Source of the DNA: Caulobacteraceae bacterium
GTDB lineage: Bacteria; Pseudomonadota; Alphaproteobacteria; Caulobacterales; Caulobacteraceae
Reading direction: 5' to 3'
Assembly (NCBI GenBank): GCA_020852035.1
Contig: JADZBR010000221.1
Span: 1-5,660 of the forward strand
Length of the DNA stretch: 5,660 nucleotides
The translations under genes and the position numbers were made by a program. Shown here one piece after another: positions 5,136 to 5,660 of this stretch. Below the pieces are notes generated by a model. That model saw nothing but the letters and a program-made list of their open reading frames with translations. It was not told the DNA's origin and ran no database searches. Numbering within the stretch: the stretch's first letter is position 1; each line of letters starts with the position of its first letter.

Positions 5136-5564
5136 GTGGACGGTATAGACGCGCTCAAACGACTGCTTGCCGGCATCAGGCCAATTAAGTTTGGACCTGG
5201 TGTGCTGGGACGCTTGGGCACTCCCGTTATGGCGGCGGTGATCGCGTTGGCGGTGGTAGCGATCTATATCGCCCGCATAGATATCCTGAGCGCTGTCCTG
5301 CTCTGTTGCTTGGGATTTTTCCTCGTTCTCGTCTTGATTGTGGGAGGATTCTGGTTCGCAGACCGCCACCCCGAAGCTGCTTTTCTGGCTGATAGCCAGT
5401 TCGCGAGAATACGAACTCACGACGTTGCCGCAAAAGATCTGGCCCGCCGGGGAGGCGAACTCGTAACCATCGAGGGCGTGCCACTCAAAGTTAGCGATGA
5501 AGCCTTAACTAATAATCCTGCGCTACCCGACAATAAAGGGCAGAGGGGAGGTGGAATTGCATAG
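5136..5564 (+). CDS. Unrecognised small protein with two predicted membrane segments
   Basis: I do not recognise a named family for this 142-residue protein. A short charged N-terminus (1-28) precedes two hydrophobic stretches, about residues 30-46 (PVMAAVIALAVVAIYIA) and 50-74 (ILSAVLLCCL to GFWFA), which form a helical hairpin. A soluble C-terminal part of about 68 residues follows, beginning DRHPEAAFLADSQF. That last phrase resembles the D-x-[HN]PE-x-A-x-L-[EA] segment seen after the membrane helices in assorted hypothetical proteins, including phage-linked ones. The GTG at 5136 is preferred because AGG lies 7 bases upstream and because the longer frame (from 4959) is a translation of the upstream repeat. 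GTG at 5115 is an alternative. Codon use is less GC-biased than in the genes to the left. The stop overlaps the next gene, suggesting a two-gene unit that functions together. Confidence 0.62.
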   Translation: MDGIDALKRLLAGIRPIKFGPGVLGRLGTPVMAAVIALAVVAIYIARIDILSAVLLCCLGFFLVLVLIVGGFWFADRHPEAAFLADSQFARIRTHDVAAKDLARRGGELVTIEGVPLKVSDEALTNNPALPDNKGQRGGGIA

Positions 5565-5660
5565 GTATCTCCACCTCTCGGTTATTTATAATGACGTGAC
5601 GGATGACCCAAAAGACCTAGAGCCAATGGTTGCTCAATTGGCAACTGATTGGGTCAGGTA
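5557..5660 (+). CDS. Start of an unrecognised gene, cut by the right edge
   Basis: An open frame of 34 codons runs to the window end, opening MHRYLHLSVIYNDVTDDPKD and ending LATDWVR. The TTG at 5557 is the likely start: GGAGG (5547-5551), the strongest Shine-Dalgarno seen in the right half of the window, lies 5 bases upstream. GTG at 5551 is in the same frame but sits on the ribosome-binding site itself. The first 8 bases overlap the end of the membrane-protein gene, so translation is probably coupled. Composition is low in GC (about 42% over 5581-5640). The mixed acidic and hydrophobic sequence looks like a soluble protein. Too little is visible to name a family. Confidence 0.55.
   Translation, partial: MHRYLHLSVIYNDVTDDPKDLEPMVAQLATDWVR

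Noticed and set aside
1..5660. CRISPR array, tRNA, rRNA, insertion sequence or integrase
   Set aside because: No regularly spaced direct repeats, cloverleaf, rRNA signature or transposase/integrase motif was seen on either strand.

Overview
The window looks like chromosome of a high-GC alphaproteobacterium, most likely in the Caulobacteraceae (Caulobacter, Phenylobacterium or Brevundimonas). The reasons are the GC-rich coding style, -10-like boxes of the GCTANNNN type, GANTC sites, and two kinds of intergenic palindromic repeat that I know from that group: a GTCATCCCGG...CCGGGATGAC element, and a CTTCTCCC...GGGAGAAG element followed by GATGAGGGG. The genus is an inference; no marker gene is present.

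Left half (1-2400). A truncated CelD/BcsL-like GNAT acetyltransferase on the minus strand reads off the left edge. It is divergent from a complete AGE-family sugar epimerase/isomerase on the plus strand (417-1499), which appears to start without a leader. Four bases after the AGE stop codon, and convergent with it, ends a two-gene minus-strand operon: a NIPSNAP-family protein (2031-2357) joined by an ATGA overlap to a stand-alone nucleotidyltransferase resembling the C-terminal half of HldE/RfaE (1504-2034).

Middle (2400-4440). A 101-bp nested palindromic repeat (2418-2518) separates that operon from a large minus-strand gene. This gene encodes a fused double-ATPase of the oligopeptide/dipeptide ABC importer type (2552-4375, TTG start with a good Shine-Dalgarno). 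No permease or binding protein is in view. A compact 63-bp divergent region separates it from a GmhB-like HAD phosphatase (4439-4993, GTG start, apparently leaderless).

Right end (4940-5660). The last 15 codons of the phosphatase are made of the second intergenic repeat. After it the base composition falls to about 53% GC by hand count over 5101-5660, against about 77% in a sampled stretch of the AGE gene. This lower-GC part holds an unrecognised protein with two membrane segments (5136-5564). Overlapping its end by 8 bases is the start of a further unrecognised gene running off the right edge. This looks like the edge of an accessory segment.

How the genes fit together: the nucleotidyltransferase, phosphatase, AGE enzyme and CelD-like acetyltransferase are all types used in making or decorating cell-surface sugars (heptose or hexose nucleotides, polysaccharide acylation). 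They lie in separate transcription units, so a shared pathway is an inference. The double-ATPase presumably powers peptide or other small-molecule uptake with partners encoded elsewhere.
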